A stretch of DNA of 56,704 nucleotides from Clavulina sp. PMI_390 (lineage: Eukaryota > Basidiomycota > Agaricomycetes > Cantharellales > Hydnaceae): contig WIDE01000049.1 of assembly GCA_015039315.1 (NCBI GenBank), positions 159,125-215,828 on the forward strand, in the 5' to 3' direction. The notes under the pieces are model-generated. The model was given only the letters and a program-made list of their open reading frames with translations, was not told the origin of the DNA and searched no databases. Numbering within the stretch: the first letter of the stretch is position 1; each line of letters starts with the position of its first letter. Below, piece after piece: positions 23,503-36,260 of the stretch. The position numbers and the translations under genes are program-made.

Positions 23503-24071
23503 ATGAGACAATCACTTCGCTACTTCAAGCTGAGGCGGTGGCGTGTCTACATCGTTCACGTCTTGAGGTAATGTTTTGAACGGGGAAATCTGTAGATGAG
23601 AAGAAATTGAATATGGACCATGCATGGACTAGGCTAGTAGCAATACTCCAATCGTACCCAACGATCTGCGGATCATTTCTTTCCACGTCATAAGAACACA
23701 GCCGTTGAACGGTTCATACGAGTCTTTGCCAGGGCTGGCGGTAGAAAACTATCGCAGGTATTGTCATAAGTTCATTCGCTATGTCGTAAAACTATTTATA
23801 CAAGGGTAGAGATAAAACGTCACTGGAGTCGTGAAGGCGTGAGAGGAGTGATAAAGTGAAGGGAGTTGGGCAAAGAGAAATGACGAGACTGGTAGAGCGA
23901 TAACATTTAGTTTTGAAAGCCATCGAGCGTTTGCAGTGGTGTATATAAAAGGACAAAGCATCATTTAAATGACCTTAGGGCGGCCGAAATCAGAATAGCT
24001 TGACACTCAGTGCCAAGATATGATCCAGAGGACGGGGAGGGAAACCTGTCGCATTGGCCATTGCTTGCCAA
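23503..24071. other. Intergenic region between convergent FMO-b and the MFS gene
   Basis: This is the 3' flank of two convergent genes. No gene or repeat recognised. Confidence 0.5.
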
Positions 24072-26031
24072 TCACTCATCTTCATCTCTGCGGAGATTCA
24101 TATCTGGATTGTCGGGTAGTAAGGTAGCGCAATACGCTGCTAGCATGCTGAGCATTGCAATGAGTACAAACACGAAATAGCCGTGTAGTCCAAGCCATTT
24201 GGGATGAGCTGCGGAGAGCGAGAATAAGGAGGTTACACCGACAGGGCCCAAAGCACGCAGGAAGCTCGCGACCATTTGCGCGAGCCCGTTTGTAGTACCG
24301 AGAAGAGCAGCGCTTGGTGGGGCCGCACTCACGAACATGAAGTTGACGCCTAGCCGCAAGATGTGTTAATGCCAAGGAGAGGGAGGGATACAAGAAAGGA
24401 ACGAACTGTAGCCCATGTCAATCATCCCACCTAATATCATCATCACGATCATTACAGCCCACACACTCCAGTGCAACTCGCCCGGCGGCGTAGGATATGC
24501 TTTCGTGAGCTCATGCATCAAAGGGAAGCAGACAAAGATGAGCATACAGCTGATCATCGTTGCGATCATGACTCTCTTCGGTCCAAAGCGTTTCAGGGTC
24601 GGGGCAAATGCGACGAGCTGCACAAGCCCATCGAAGAGTCCGAAACACCCGCTAATAACACCGACGAGAGGAGGAGGTAGATCCAGTCCCCCAGCTGAGA
24701 CTGGCACAGGAAGAAAGACAGTGAGAAGAGCCCAGAACGAGATCTCAAGGAAAGCGAGCCAGCCAAAGTTTATTATGGCGATAATGACAGGGCGGGTGCT
24801 AACTCTCCGGAAGGTGTCATTCGCCGTGGGGTTGCAGGGAGGATCATTAAGACCGACAGAGTTCGAAGTGGAAGCGGTTGAGATAGCACCATACGATTGG
24901 GGAGGCTTTTGTGGTGAGGTGGGCGTGGGCCTGGCATTGAGGGTCTGAATTGGAGTGATACTAAGTGCCAAATGATCAATGTACGGGAGAAAAGGTCAAA
25001 CAAACCTCCCGGAGGACAAAAAACACAATCATCCACATGCACGCGCAGCATGCTGCGGCTAGGAAACAAGGGAGGAAATAAGGATTAGCGGCTAGGAACT
25101 TGTTTCCTTTGAAAAGAGACAGTCGTTCCGCAGGATGCTGTAAGGCTCCTCCGACGATAGGAGCTATTACACGATAGCTTTTGGTCAGCCACATGGCGCG
25201 AAAAACGGAAGGGAAACAATAAACGTACCGATAGTGACTCCGAAGACCCAGGTGATGGGAAGAAGCGAGAGCACACGAGCGCGGTTCGTGTCATTCGTCA
25301 GCTCAGCGATCTGGGGAATCAAAAAAATCAGATGGGATGAAGCGCAAATACCGGAATTTGTACGTAAACGGACCATAGTTTTTGCCACCCCAACATTTCC
25401 GTTTAGGACTCCAGCAATCATGCGACTGAAGACAACGGCAATGAATGAATTGGCAAACCCAAACGATATCATCGACGCAGTCAACCCAGAAAGCCCGATG
25501 AGAATAACGGGCCTGCGACCAATCCTGTCCGACAGTCGACCCCAGTGGAGGATGCATAGCGCTAAATGTATGAAACGAGGTGAGTGGAATGAATGCACGT
25601 GATAGCTTAATGCGGTGTGGTGCTATACCTTGAGTAAGGAAAAACGATGACTCCTGAGGCCACGAGTCAGGTGAGACATTTCTTATTTGAGGTAGAGTTA
25701 GACTGACGATAATCCCAATGTAGTACCCCACTTTAGATGAGTCTCCATCCGTGATACCAGTCTCGTTCACGAGCTAGTGGGAGGGGCGGGCAAAGCGGAA
25801 GAAAATTCAGATGATGAGACAGATATCACATGTGTTGAAAAGGAGCATTGTCACCTGCGCCAGGAACGGCATCGGCATGAACGCTACGACAGGCTCGCAG
25901 ATGCACACACTAAGAACGATGAATATTTGGGACCAGTTCCCACTCTGACGTTCTGGCGGAGCTGTTGGTCCCGACTCGCCGCCGTCAAACTGATGGCCAT
26001 CTGGAGAGCCCAGGAGTTGATCAGTCTCCAT
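24072..26031 (-). CDS. MFS transporter, 12-helix type
   Basis: Eight exons in coding order: 26031-25855, 25773-25708, 25653-25629 (a 25-base micro-exon), 25561-25374, 25310-25229, 25163-25006, 24944-24407 and 24349-24072, giving 503 residues. MFS motif A reads GRLSDRIGRRP after the second helix, followed by a loop with ARVLSLLP and the helix FGVTIGAPIVGGAL. The central cytoplasmic loop is Pro/Ser-rich (PTPTSPQKPPQS). The C-terminal half ends in an acidic tail, RRDEDE. The layout matches the fungal major-facilitator subgroup that includes plant zinc-induced-facilitator-like proteins. Its position among the FMOs and methyltransferases suggests export of a cluster product or uptake of a precursor, but the substrate is not predictable. 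It is the only minus-strand gene in the block. Confidence 0.88.
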
Positions 26032-27970
26032 CCTTCTCTTTGGAGGGCAGGATTGTTGGGGACTTCGTTCAAGAGCCTGCGAGATAAAAGGAAGCCGATC
26101 GTTCTCACAATCGTAGATGGCGAGTCGAAATTACTGCTCTAGGGCCCGACTAGGGTCTACAAGCCCCTGCAAAAGGCAGACAAAGGCTCGTGTGTAAACC
26201 CGCAGAGAGCGAGCTAGGAGATTATAGCTTCTGGTTAGGGCCGTGGGACCATCCCTGGCATGAGTATTCTCGGGTACCAGCGCATATGGAGGTGTGACGG
26301 CTAAGGAGGAGAGGTTAGCCCGTACCAGGGTCGGCTGACAATCAATCATGTCAAAGAACGTGAACTCACGATTGCATGTTTCACAACGCGTGGCACCCAT
26401 AGAACGTGTTGGATAGCAGCATATTCAGCAGTAATAGGGGCCGTAAGTCTCCGAGCAGTTTCGCTTCATTCTTGGTGAGCTTTTAGTCTCCTACTGCCTT
26501 GTGCATCTCAGCCATAGCAGAGGCACTTTGCCTGTAAGGACACAGGTATTGCATTGGTCTTCCCAGCCTGTACCGCTTTTGTTATGCGTGTATGTGGGCT
26601 CGGAAGATCAAAATTTCCTCCACACGTTGGGGGAATGGTGATGCCGCTTCTGCACTTTGCTTTTCCTATTATTTCCCAGGATTGTCGTTGTTGAACATGG
26701 TTCATATTTGACACGCACACTCCTATTTTCAACCACCGCCTGGGACGAATCCGTGAACCAGGGCGTCGCGTGTAGGATGCTTAAACAGCTGATCTGTCCA
26801 GATTTGGCTCCATGTTTACCAAGATCACCACCGCACTTTGGTTCGTGAATGTCCTTGATGAACAACGTCAGGGTGCTGCCAACAATGCGTTGGCCTTAAT
26901 CAACGATACTGCCATTCTATCAACTGCGTAGACTCGGCTTCATCTGGATAATTCGCTTTTCTGAGACTTAAGGGTCATGACCGGAGCCCATCCTCCGGAC
27001 AGACCCTGTCAGTAACAATAAACGCCGTTGGTCATCGAGCATCATGTCCTGGGGCAACTGTTACCGGGCTAGTGACAAGCTAAAGTTGCCCCACTCACCT
27101 TGTGACTCTTTCAAATCTAGCCCTTCCAGCGCTTCAGGTTGAAGCGATCCCTTTCTGAATCCGAGGAGGCGGAGCGCAGACATATTCGGCTCGTGAAGAA
27201 GGTCACAGCTGAAGGTTAAATCACTTCCTCCCGATGTCAAACTCACCTCCCCGCTTCTGCCTTGATCGGCCCAAGGGACTGGAAAGCCTGATTCCGACCT
27301 CGTGCCTCCACCCCACTGCTTCTCTGGTAAGCGGAGGGCGAGAATAGCCACGTGGATGCCCTTCGGCGTTCCCTGCATTTGTCACAATTATGCTCATACT
27401 CCTGCCTTTGTCCGTTGGTGACCGTCAGAAAACTCGTCCCCTGACCCACCTGGACGACCTATGAGAATGAATCTAGTCAGCCTGGTCGATTACGATTCTC
27501 ACTAGGACGCCTCAGAGAAAAATCTTTGAGAGTTTCGCTAAGGCTGGGTAGCGGGACGCTGGCTGCGTATAAAAGCATAACGTAATAGGAAAGCCATTCA
27601 AAGGGTGCTTACGCCCTGAGCGGCATTACGGTCATCGAATAGATCTTACGCATCAATGGAAGATCGGAAAAACAGGGGCTTGATGAGCATTTGACACACT
27701 GTTTTGTTCTTCCCAACTGCCTTCGGTCAGGCCTGAATGTCAAAAAAGGCTCCATCAACGCTAGCTTAAGGACCGCTCGGGTCAGTTTTGAGGCTACGGT
27801 GCAGCATGTAAGGCTTGCTTAGTGACAGCTTGGGAATGATGATTGACCCCAAGCGATGTTTGACAGCCTCTCAGCGGACCAAAACCACCGTGCTTGGAGG
27901 CTAAATAATTCCATTAAGAGCAAACTGTCCACCATCTGTTCCATCATCTCCAGCAACCCTCACTTCTACG
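26032..27970. other. Long gene-poor stretch between the MFS gene and FMO-c
   Basis: Nearly 2 kb without a supported gene. Minus-strand ORFs at 26131-26400, 26608-26865 and 27061-27449 are open but match no family that I recognise. A short translation near 27450-27480 (minus) reads GRPGGSGDE, faintly like a decayed P-loop. It may be an old gene relic or a mobile-element scar; I saw no terminal repeats. Confidence 0.4.
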
Positions 27971-30376
27971 ATGCGGTCATCCAACTTTCTCTTGATATCT
28001 TCTCTCTGCTGGGCATTTGTCGCAGGCGCTCCTCAACAGCCATTGAAACCTCAACGTGATCTGGAGCCGGACAATCTCTACTATGAACTACCAAACGATA
28101 TTCGCCGAGTCGCTGTGATTGGGGCTGGACCCGCTGGCCTCATATTCGCTTCTACGCTCATCAAACATGGCTTTGAAGTTAGAATGTTTGAGAGGGCACC
28201 AAACCCAGGAGGCGTCTGGCACTACACAGACAAAGTTCCAATACCAGCATCAATCCCGTACGTGTGTTATAGCAGCGTGGTTCCTATCCCCATTTATAGT
28301 GATCTCATCGCAACAGAAATCGACCGATTGAGACTATGGCATATGTTCCTGACATCCCTAAAGTCCTTCCAACGACTCGGACATATACGAATGGGGACGA
28401 CGGATTGACTATCGACTGGCGGATACGAGAGCACTGGAACCCCAGCCCCGTGTGGCGAAATATGTTAACGACAGCACCTCATGTGAGAACATACATTACT
28501 ACCACGTTCTCTCTCTCCCCCTCAAAGACCCTCATTCACCCGTTCTCCGTCTTTTTTCCGTAGCAACTATTGTCCCTTCCAGACGTTGGATATCCCAAAA
28601 ATACTGTGAGTGTTGCGTTGATCCGTCACTTTGTTTGAATATTGACGGAAGAATCACGAAATGAACAGCCATGGAAGCTTCACCAGATAGATATGAATCG
28701 ACACGTCAGGCAATACGCTTCTTCTGTTGGACTCAACGTCAATGACGAAGAGCATGCGAATATCACAGCTTATTGGACCCGCGTCGAGCGTGTAGAGAAA
28801 GTTCCTGGGACAGAGAGGAGATGGACCGTCACGCTTCGTAAATTGACTCCCCTCGGGGATGGAAAGCTGGAGGCTCACTGGTGGCAGGAGGAATTCGACG
28901 CCGTTGTAGTGGGACACAGCTCAGAATATGATGCTGCATGGCTCCCTACCATTCCTGGCCTGAAAGATTGGATGGAGCTATTGCCGAATTCTGTTTTCCA
29001 CTCCAGACAATATCGACACCCGCAAGATTTTACAAATAAGGTCTGGCTCGTCCACAGTGCGCTTTATTATGATCTCTGATCCGCCTCATCCAGAACGTTC
29101 TCATACTCGGTGGTGGGTACTCTGGGGTAGGGATTGCAAATGATCTTATTGGTCACGCCCGTTCAGTGATGGTCAGTGCACGTAAAGTATGTCCTCTTGG
29201 GCGATGACATTCCCGAAGGTCTCCACCCTTATTGATCCCATTGCCAGCCATCACCTCACCCATTCTTCACGACACTTCGTGGCATGTTCCACAAGAACGT
29301 CACCATAGTTCCAGAAGTGGCCGAATTTGGTAACCGACCATCAGCCATTCAGAGCAGCCTTCGAGATGCCTCTTTAATACTCGCTAATGACAGTGTAGCC
29401 TCCGGATTTGATGCTGTAAGTGATTATCAGGTTGATTACTGCTCGTTATGAAGTCCTCTGATCTCACCTCTTTTAACAGATCATTCTCGCTACAGGTCAT
29501 CGAAAATCTCTGCCATTTTTGGTGGGCCTTCATAACAGGTAGTTCTGCTTCATTTTCTTGTTTCTTGGAGGCCTCCATTGATAAATGTTCAAACAGTACA
29601 ATACAAGGGCGGGACGAACCTGAAACCAAAGTCTCCCCAGTAATCACGGATGGGACTCATCTGCGCTCGCTACATTGGACGGGACACTACATTGACGATC
29701 CTACTCTTCTGCTCTCTACTGGTAAGCGGACCGGCAGTCACTTCACTTCTTTGTTGGTGGTATACTGAGGCACAATTGAATCATCTCAGAAAGTCCATGG
29801 CGCGACGGCGCGGGTGAGTACCAGGCCTTAGGAGCTGCCCGTGTTTGGTCTAGGACGGCACGGCTACCCAGTATTGCGAGGATGTGGCAAACCTACCCAG
29901 GAGCAGTCAATCAACGACGGACACTGCCCCTTCTGGGACAAAGTAAGTGGCAGTCTCTCCTTGTTGTAACAAGGTTCATACCTCTTACGTGTCGCATAAA
30001 TCCATAGCTAAGCTTCGGCTTTTTGCAACATGGCTGAATAATGAGATACTTGAGTTTGGAGGTTCGCTGGTTTCGCCACCTGCAGCTACTGGGTAGGTGC
30101 TACGGCCGATTGAAAGCTGAATGGTTCGTTCTCAACTATCTTCTATTCGTTAGCTTGATGGAGCTGTTCCAGTATTATGCCGCTCAGCATTACACCCCGG
30201 AAATCGTGGCTTTGTACCAAGGACCAATCCCCGCTGAGCGCCCGCGCCGCCAATGGGATGTTTATAACGGCGACGATGGAAACCTGTTACCGCAGTCATG
30301 GGCGGATGAGCAACTAAGCTCAAACTACGAAGATGATGTTCCTGAGCACTGGGCTGAATTCTCATTCCGCTGGTAA
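27971..30376 (+). CDS. FMO-c: signal-peptide-bearing flavin-containing monooxygenase
   Basis: Eleven exons on the common plan, exon 1 at 27971-28257. The head MRSSNFLLISSLCWAFVAGA is a signal-peptide candidate. FAD site is GAGPAG, then FERAPNPGGVWHY. FHSRQYR ends exon 4 and the NADPH site at the start of exon 5 is GGGYSG, the canonical GxGxSG form unlike FMO-a/b. LATGH follows. Sequons: HANIT, HKNVT and ANDS. The tail ends EHWAEFSFRW. Two points deviate from the paralogues. The hinge after exon 5 reads PSPHPFFTTLRGMFHKN, with little similarity before RGMF. The exon 9 segment reads GAVNQRRTLPLLGQ instead of GAAHxLQELPxLGQ. The reading frame is intact throughout. Confidence 0.86.
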
Positions 30377-31012
30377 AGTGACACGGCCATTCGTCGCTTG
30401 CTTTCTCCCAGATTATGTTCAAGGGAATAAATGACCAGTCTTCCTGTTTCCTTTCATCGCAAAAGCCCTCAACTTACCGTGAGCCAGCTATTTCCCACCA
30501 CAGCATATCCGTCACCGTTCTTCTAGCCAGCATATCCTTGAGTGCAGTGAGATCACTATTTGTGGGACTTGACCACAGACCACAGGCTCCATCACGCATG
30601 GAGTATGAGAACCGGAGTGTTGATACCTTATTCAAGGCAAAGGAAATAATGCTCGAGGCCCTTTCCTTATTTCAATGAACGGTTTGAGCTCGTATGTTAA
30701 TGAGTAATGAGTTGATTGCACCCAGTGGTTGGACAGCATTGTTGGTCAGAAGCTGGTGGAAGTCGTCACCAGATCTCTACAGTAGCCAACAGTCACTCGA
30801 CTTTTCACCAAACTCCCCGTTCCACAAGAACATCATCTCCATTCGATATATGACACTTAACCTAAGATCAAAATTGTTTCTACCATACGTAAATGCTGGA
30901 AAGTCGTGAGAACCGACAGGATGCTCCATGATTTGCAGTGAATCTCCTCGCACCTTCACCGTCCCACAACATCGCGACACAGGGATACCCGACCGTACTG
31001 AAGGAGTCAACA
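30377..31012. other. Intergenic region between FMO-c and MT-2
   Basis: Only short ORFs with no recognisable features. Confidence 0.45.
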
Positions 31013-32340
31013 ATGAGTTCAGCAGAGACCAGAATTGTCCACTCCGATCCTGACTCTAACTATCCACTTCCAACTGGAAGTGATCCAGTTGAGCGCTCGC
31101 GTCTCAACCTCCAACACCGAATCATCAAGGGGATCCAAGGAGGTGATTAGTACCATAGTCATATGGGCCGAAAGAAAAACCTCTCACTGGTGCTTGTATC
31201 TGCCAATTTAGGTCTGTATCCAGCAACAATGGGCTCTCGTCTCCAGACCGCCCAGCGGGTGTTGGACATTGGGTATAACAGTCTACTGGTTCCAATCTCT
31301 CGTGTAATAGTTTCTAATCATTAGTGTGTATAGATCTGGGTCAGGCATATGGGCCCTTGAAACGGCACAAGCTTTCCCGGAGTGCCAGGTCATTGGCATC
31401 GACATCGCAGAGGTCAACCTTCCGTGAGTGCGGGTTGAGGTTGTGTGAGAAAACCTTTCACCTTATCACCCTGGCCGTAAAGAGAGATTCCCCAGAATCT
31501 ATCATTCATTAAAATGAATGCGAGTGAGTATATTTCCCCACGTAAAGGCGGCGAAGCCTGTTTCCCCTATAACATGTTCTGTTCTAGAGGGCAAGCTCCC
31601 GTTTGAAGATTCCCACTTTGATTTGGTCAATATCCGAATTGTCCCTGACGTAAGAAGATCACGTATTATTTCCCATGAACCTTTGGATAACTAAGTTTTA
31701 CATCTCCAGGTTTCACTGGATCCAACCATGTACACAGAAATTGCACGGATCATTCGATCAGGCAAGCGAGGACCCATGCCTCCTGCCTATAAACTGACCA
31801 AATTACTCTCCAAGGCGGTATTCTCAATTCTGTCATCCTTGGTGCTTTCTGGTCTCCAAACAATACATATGGCCCCGCGTATCAAAAGTGGTGGGCAACT
31901 CTTGGGGCGAAGCTCAGTAAAGGCGGAAGTCGCATGTCTGGAGCAGCGGTTCCTGAAATTATCCGCTCGACCACCCTATTTAGGGATGTCTGTGATGTAA
32001 CAACTGATATCCCAATTGGGCCCTGGCCAGAAGGTGAGCTTTGAGACCTAAAGCCGTCTTGATCGCTGCTCACACTCGTATCTTTAGACGAGGCGCTGAA
32101 AAAGATCGGAAAGGATCAGCAGACAAACTGCCTCGAGTTGTTTGATGGGTATGTGAGCTAGTGCCAATCAACATTTTGGTACCTAACAGGGGCCTTTAAA
32201 GCTTCCGCCCTGCGCTACTCAAATCGGGCGTTTCTCTCAAAGAATTTGCTGACCTCTGGCAACCGGCGCAGGAAGAGATTTTGGATCCCTCTCGCCATGT
32301 ATTTTGGCGATATCATTTTGTTTATGGCATCAAGCTTTGA
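31013..32340 (+). CDS. MT-2: SAM-dependent methyltransferase
   Basis: Nine exons: 31013-31142, 31212-31272, 31334-31423, 31483-31523, 31588-31649, 31710-31761, 31815-32033, 32088-32148 and 32202-32340, giving 284 residues. Same family as MT-1 and MT-3: head IVHSDPDSNYPLP, motif I DIGSGSGIWA (Ser for Cys and Thr), VIGIDIAEV, LPFEDSHFDLVNIR, RIIRSGG, IPIGPW and C-terminal FWRYHFVYGIKL. Exon 4 needs the acceptor at CCGTAAAG to keep the NLSF segment in frame. The intron after exon 6 starts with GC (TCAG/GCAAGC). It is the most divergent of the three intact methyltransferases, so it probably has its own substrate. It sits just downstream of FMO-c on the same strand. Confidence 0.84.
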
Positions 32341-33043
32341 CTGGGTAATTTCCTCCCTCTTGTTGATACGTTCAGACGAAGCAATGGTTGGTGATATATC
32401 CTGACTTGCCCATCGTTTTGGGTTAGAAACGCGTTTCTGGCGTAAACATGCGCGGCCTAGCGCAGAGGCACCCGCGGCGGCGAATTTAATAAACGCGAAG
32501 AAGACCCATCCTTGTGCCCATGACATTCCATCGGAGAAGGTCTAAAGATTGACTTGTGAAGGGCGTTGGATGTGATTGGATCAGCAGCGTGCGATTCTGA
32601 CTCGGATTCGGAACCGAGCACCCAAATAGCAGCAGCGGCGAAGAGCTTCATTCCAAGCACCCCACAATCCAATAAACTATGAATCTCCTCTTGAGGGACT
32701 CATATTGAGTCATTCAATTCACTTCTTGACGGCACACACTGCGTGCGCTGCAGCGTAGCGCGCAGCTTGGCGTTCAACTGACCTTCGCGAAGGAGCCACT
32801 CCTGGTCACCCGCTTCTTTGCGTTGTATCAGCTTCCCCCATGATCTGCTGCGTCGTTTAAACGAGACTGAGCCTTCAATCCCCCGACTTTGCAAACATTT
32901 CGTTGGCTTCTCAATTATGACGATGGTAGATGGCGGCGTGGGGTGCCCGACCTACCACGGTAGTGAACGAGTTACCTCGTCTGACTACAAAACTCTCCGT
33001 TTCCTTCTTGCCACCACCGCTGGTATCAAACTAGCAGCTCGTC
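32341..33043. other. Intergenic region between MT-2 and FMO-d
   Basis: No gene seen on either strand beyond short unsupported ORFs. Confidence 0.45.
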
Positions 33044-35480
33044 ATGCGGTTGCTCGATGCTCTGCCGCTCTTGTCGCTTTTCGTGGTGTCTGTCATTGGG
33101 TCTCAGCAACCACTGAAATTTGAGGACGATCCTGAAACTCTCTATTACTCGCTGCCCAACGAGATACGCCGGGTCGCTGTGATTGGCGCTGGGCCAGCTG
33201 GCCTTGTCTTTACCTCAACCCTGATCAAGTATGGGTTTGAAGTGAGAATGTTCGAGCGTTCACCAAACCCTGGCGGAGTCTGGCACTATACAGAAAGAGT
33301 GCCGATCCCTGTATCGTTTCCGTAAGTTGAATACGACCACCACTTTACATCTCTCAGTTCTCTCAACTCATGTTCACATAGGAATCGACCTATCGAAACT
33401 ATGGCATATATCCCTGACATCCCAGACCACCTACCAGCGACGCGTATGTACGAGGATGGAGATGATGGGCTCAGTGTAGACTGGCGGATAAGCGAACACT
33501 GGGAACCGAGTCCTTTGTGGAAGAACATGATGACAACGGAACCACACGTCAGTATATAACGTCCCTACTCCACCCCACCTCCTATGATACCGTCGCTCGC
33601 CAATCCTTACTTCTTCGTCATAGCAAATCATGTCCCTGCCAGACACCACTCATCCCAAGAATAAGGTGAGCCTCACACGACGCTGTGTGCCATTGTCGTT
33701 AGTTCTGTGCTTGATACAGCCTTTCTTTGGTAGCCATGGAAGCTTCCTCAAATGGACATCAATCGGCATGTTCGACAGTATGCCTCCTCCGTAGGCCTGA
33801 ATTCCAATGACGAAGAGCATGCAAACGTCACGTCATACTGGACTCGTGTCGAACGTGTGGAAAAACTCCCTGGCACGGAGAAGCGGTGGACCGTGACCCT
33901 TCGCAAGTTGACTCCACTAAGAGATGGGAAACTTGAGGTCAATTGGTGGCAGGAGCAGTTCGATGCGATTGTTGTGGGCAAGTCATCAGAGAACGATGCT
34001 GCATGGGTCCCTCCGATCCCTGGGCTAAACGAATGGGCAACTGCTTTGCCGGACGTCTTATTTCATTCGAGACAATATCGACATCCCGAGGCGTTCTCTA
34101 ACAAAGTGTGTTCCCTCAAGCGTAATGGGCCACCAATACTACAATACACTAACCCCTCTATCATCTTACACAGAATGTCCTCATTGTGGGAGGCGGCTTT
34201 TCAGGAGTAGGTATTGCCAATGACCTTGTTGGCCATGCTGCTTCTGTAACAGTCAGTACACGGCAGGTGGGTTTTTGAGGGTTTTCTGCGCTCCTTACTA
34301 GTAATGATGCAATACTGATGTTATGGATATGGGTCGCCCGGCTTATTAGTAGAACTCATCAAACCCACTTGTACCAGCTATCCGGGGAATGTTTCACAAG
34401 AACATTACCCTCATTGAGGAAGTGAAGCAATTCGATAATCGCCCTTCTACCTCAGTGAAGAATCTTGGAGATGCCTCGCTGGCACTCAGTAACGGAACCT
34501 CCGTCGCTGGCTTTGACATCGTAAGTCGTTTCCATCAATCGATCATGGCAGTGACCTGTGAATGGTGGCAATTTTTCTCACTCTTCAGAATCATAGATCA
34601 TGCTTGCTACCGGCCATCGTGACTCGATGCCGTTTCTTGTGGGCTATCACAATAGGTAATCGATCGCCACTTTCTTGTCGTCTTGATCCTCCATACTTAT
34701 TCACCCATTTTTAGCACGATCAAGGGACGGGAGGAGCCTGAAACTGATATCGCCCCAATCATCACTGATGGAACTCATCTGCGCTCCCTACACTGGACTG
34801 GGCATTATATCAACGATCCCACCCTTCTCATGTGCACGTGTACGTCTACCACTCTCCGACCCCTTTTCCTTTACTGACGGTAACGTTCGCAGCTGGAGCA
34901 TGGAGGGGAAGTGCGGCCGTGTATCAAGCCCTCGGAGCTGCTCGAGTTTGGTCTCGAACGGCCCGTTTACCTAGTACCGCAAGAATGTGGAAGGCATACC
35001 CGGGAGCGGCACATCTTCTGCAAGAACTCCCCATATTAGGTCAAAGTACGCGTGCTCTTACTCGCTCTCATCACATCTTCTATGCTGAATATGGTTTCAC
35101 CCCAGCCAAGGTTCGGCTCTTCGTAACGTGGCTGAATAATGAGATATTAGAGTTTGGTGGCCCCTTGGTCTCTGAGCCCCCTTTTGATGAGTGCGTCTGC
35201 CTGGCTGCTTCGAAGGCCATAGGATTCTCAATTCCGAATACAATCTGTCTCTTCCAGGATGTTGGAGTTGATTCAGTACTACGTCAACAAGCAGTACGCC
35301 AAAGAGCTTAGCGGCTTCTTTAAGGGCTACATTCCCGCGCAGCGCCCACGTCACGAGTGGGGTGTCTATAATGGTGATGACGGAGAACTTCCATTGCAGC
35401 CATATACGCATCAGCAGTTGAAGGAGGCGCATGGTGATCGCTTTCCTGAGCACTGGGCGGAGCCTTCGTTGCGATGGTGA
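33044..35480 (+). CDS. FMO-d: signal-peptide-bearing flavin-containing monooxygenase
   Basis: Eleven-exon paralogue of about 590 residues. The head MRLLDALPLLSLFVVSVIGS is a strong signal-peptide candidate. FAD site GAGPAG lies in exon 1, followed by FERSPNPGGVWHY. Exon 4 carries the conserved HVRQYASSVGLNSNDEEHAN block and ends near FHSRQYR. The NADPH site is GGGFSG. LATGH and the PETDIAPIITDGTH strand follow, and the tail ends EHWAEPSLRW. Sequons: HANVT, HKNIT and SNGT. It groups with FMO-c and FMO-e by the GGGxSG site and the PAIRGMFHKN hinge. The reading frame is intact. The reaction is inferred from the family. Confidence 0.87.
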
Positions 35481-36260
35481 CTGGGGCGAGGTACAAAAAA
35501 TGACCCTAGATTTTGGGTTCATTGTAGCATACATCCATCGAATTCTCAAATTTCCAGCCAAAGAGACAGCCGAAACAAAGCAATGGTGGCGTCTCACATA
35601 GCTCATATATGCTATTATTGCTCATATGCTCGTTGCGAAGAATACAGGGCAGCTTATGCCACATCGCAACCTCCTTCGGATAGTTTGGGAGGCTGGGGGA
35701 GTTCCTCAACTTTTCGGATACTAGGAGTGCAAAACAGCGACAAACACCGCCAAATGCTACACCAAACCTGCGCAAAGTTCTTCTGGGCTTTCTTACACGA
35801 TTTGTGCTCTGCACCTCAATAAAACGCATTCTGCGTATCATTGATTCACTCAAGAGCATGTCACCGATTATAATGCTCACCATTCCAGCTAAAATCCCCC
35901 ACCAGCATCCAATGCTTGACCTGGCGAGAACCTTTTCAACTCTACATGTTGGAGGCACGGGATCGAGCATTACGGACCCCATCGGCCGCGAATTTGTCCC
36001 ACACTCTACTCGCCGAGCTCCCACTCACCCGGCCCGTTTCAACTGTATAAGGACGGATCTGGGAAATTTTCTCTGAGGGTGGGCTCGATTCTCAATTTCT
36101 TTTGACTAGATCGCTCTCTATCTCGCCATTTGGCCCAAGACAGTCACAAATCGGCAAATCTGTGGCTCACTTGCTACTCCCACGCATTCAAGCCTCCAGC
36201 CTCTGACCCTCTCAGACGAATAAATATAGCAAACTTGCTGAAGCCTGGCAACAAGCTAAG
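35481..36260. other. Intergenic region between FMO-d and the SnoaL-FMO fusion
   Basis: A 172-codon minus-strand ORF (35506-36024) is open but has no recognisable domain and no clear promoter. I treat it as unsupported. Confidence 0.4.

Noticed and set aside
27440..27490. P-loop-like translation GRPGGSGDE on the minus strand
   Set aside because: The essential Lys of a Walker A motif is missing and no flanking NTPase motifs were seen.
35506..36024. 172-codon minus-strand ORF downstream of FMO-d
   Set aside because: Open but with no recognisable motif or codon pattern; lies in the flank between two same-strand genes.
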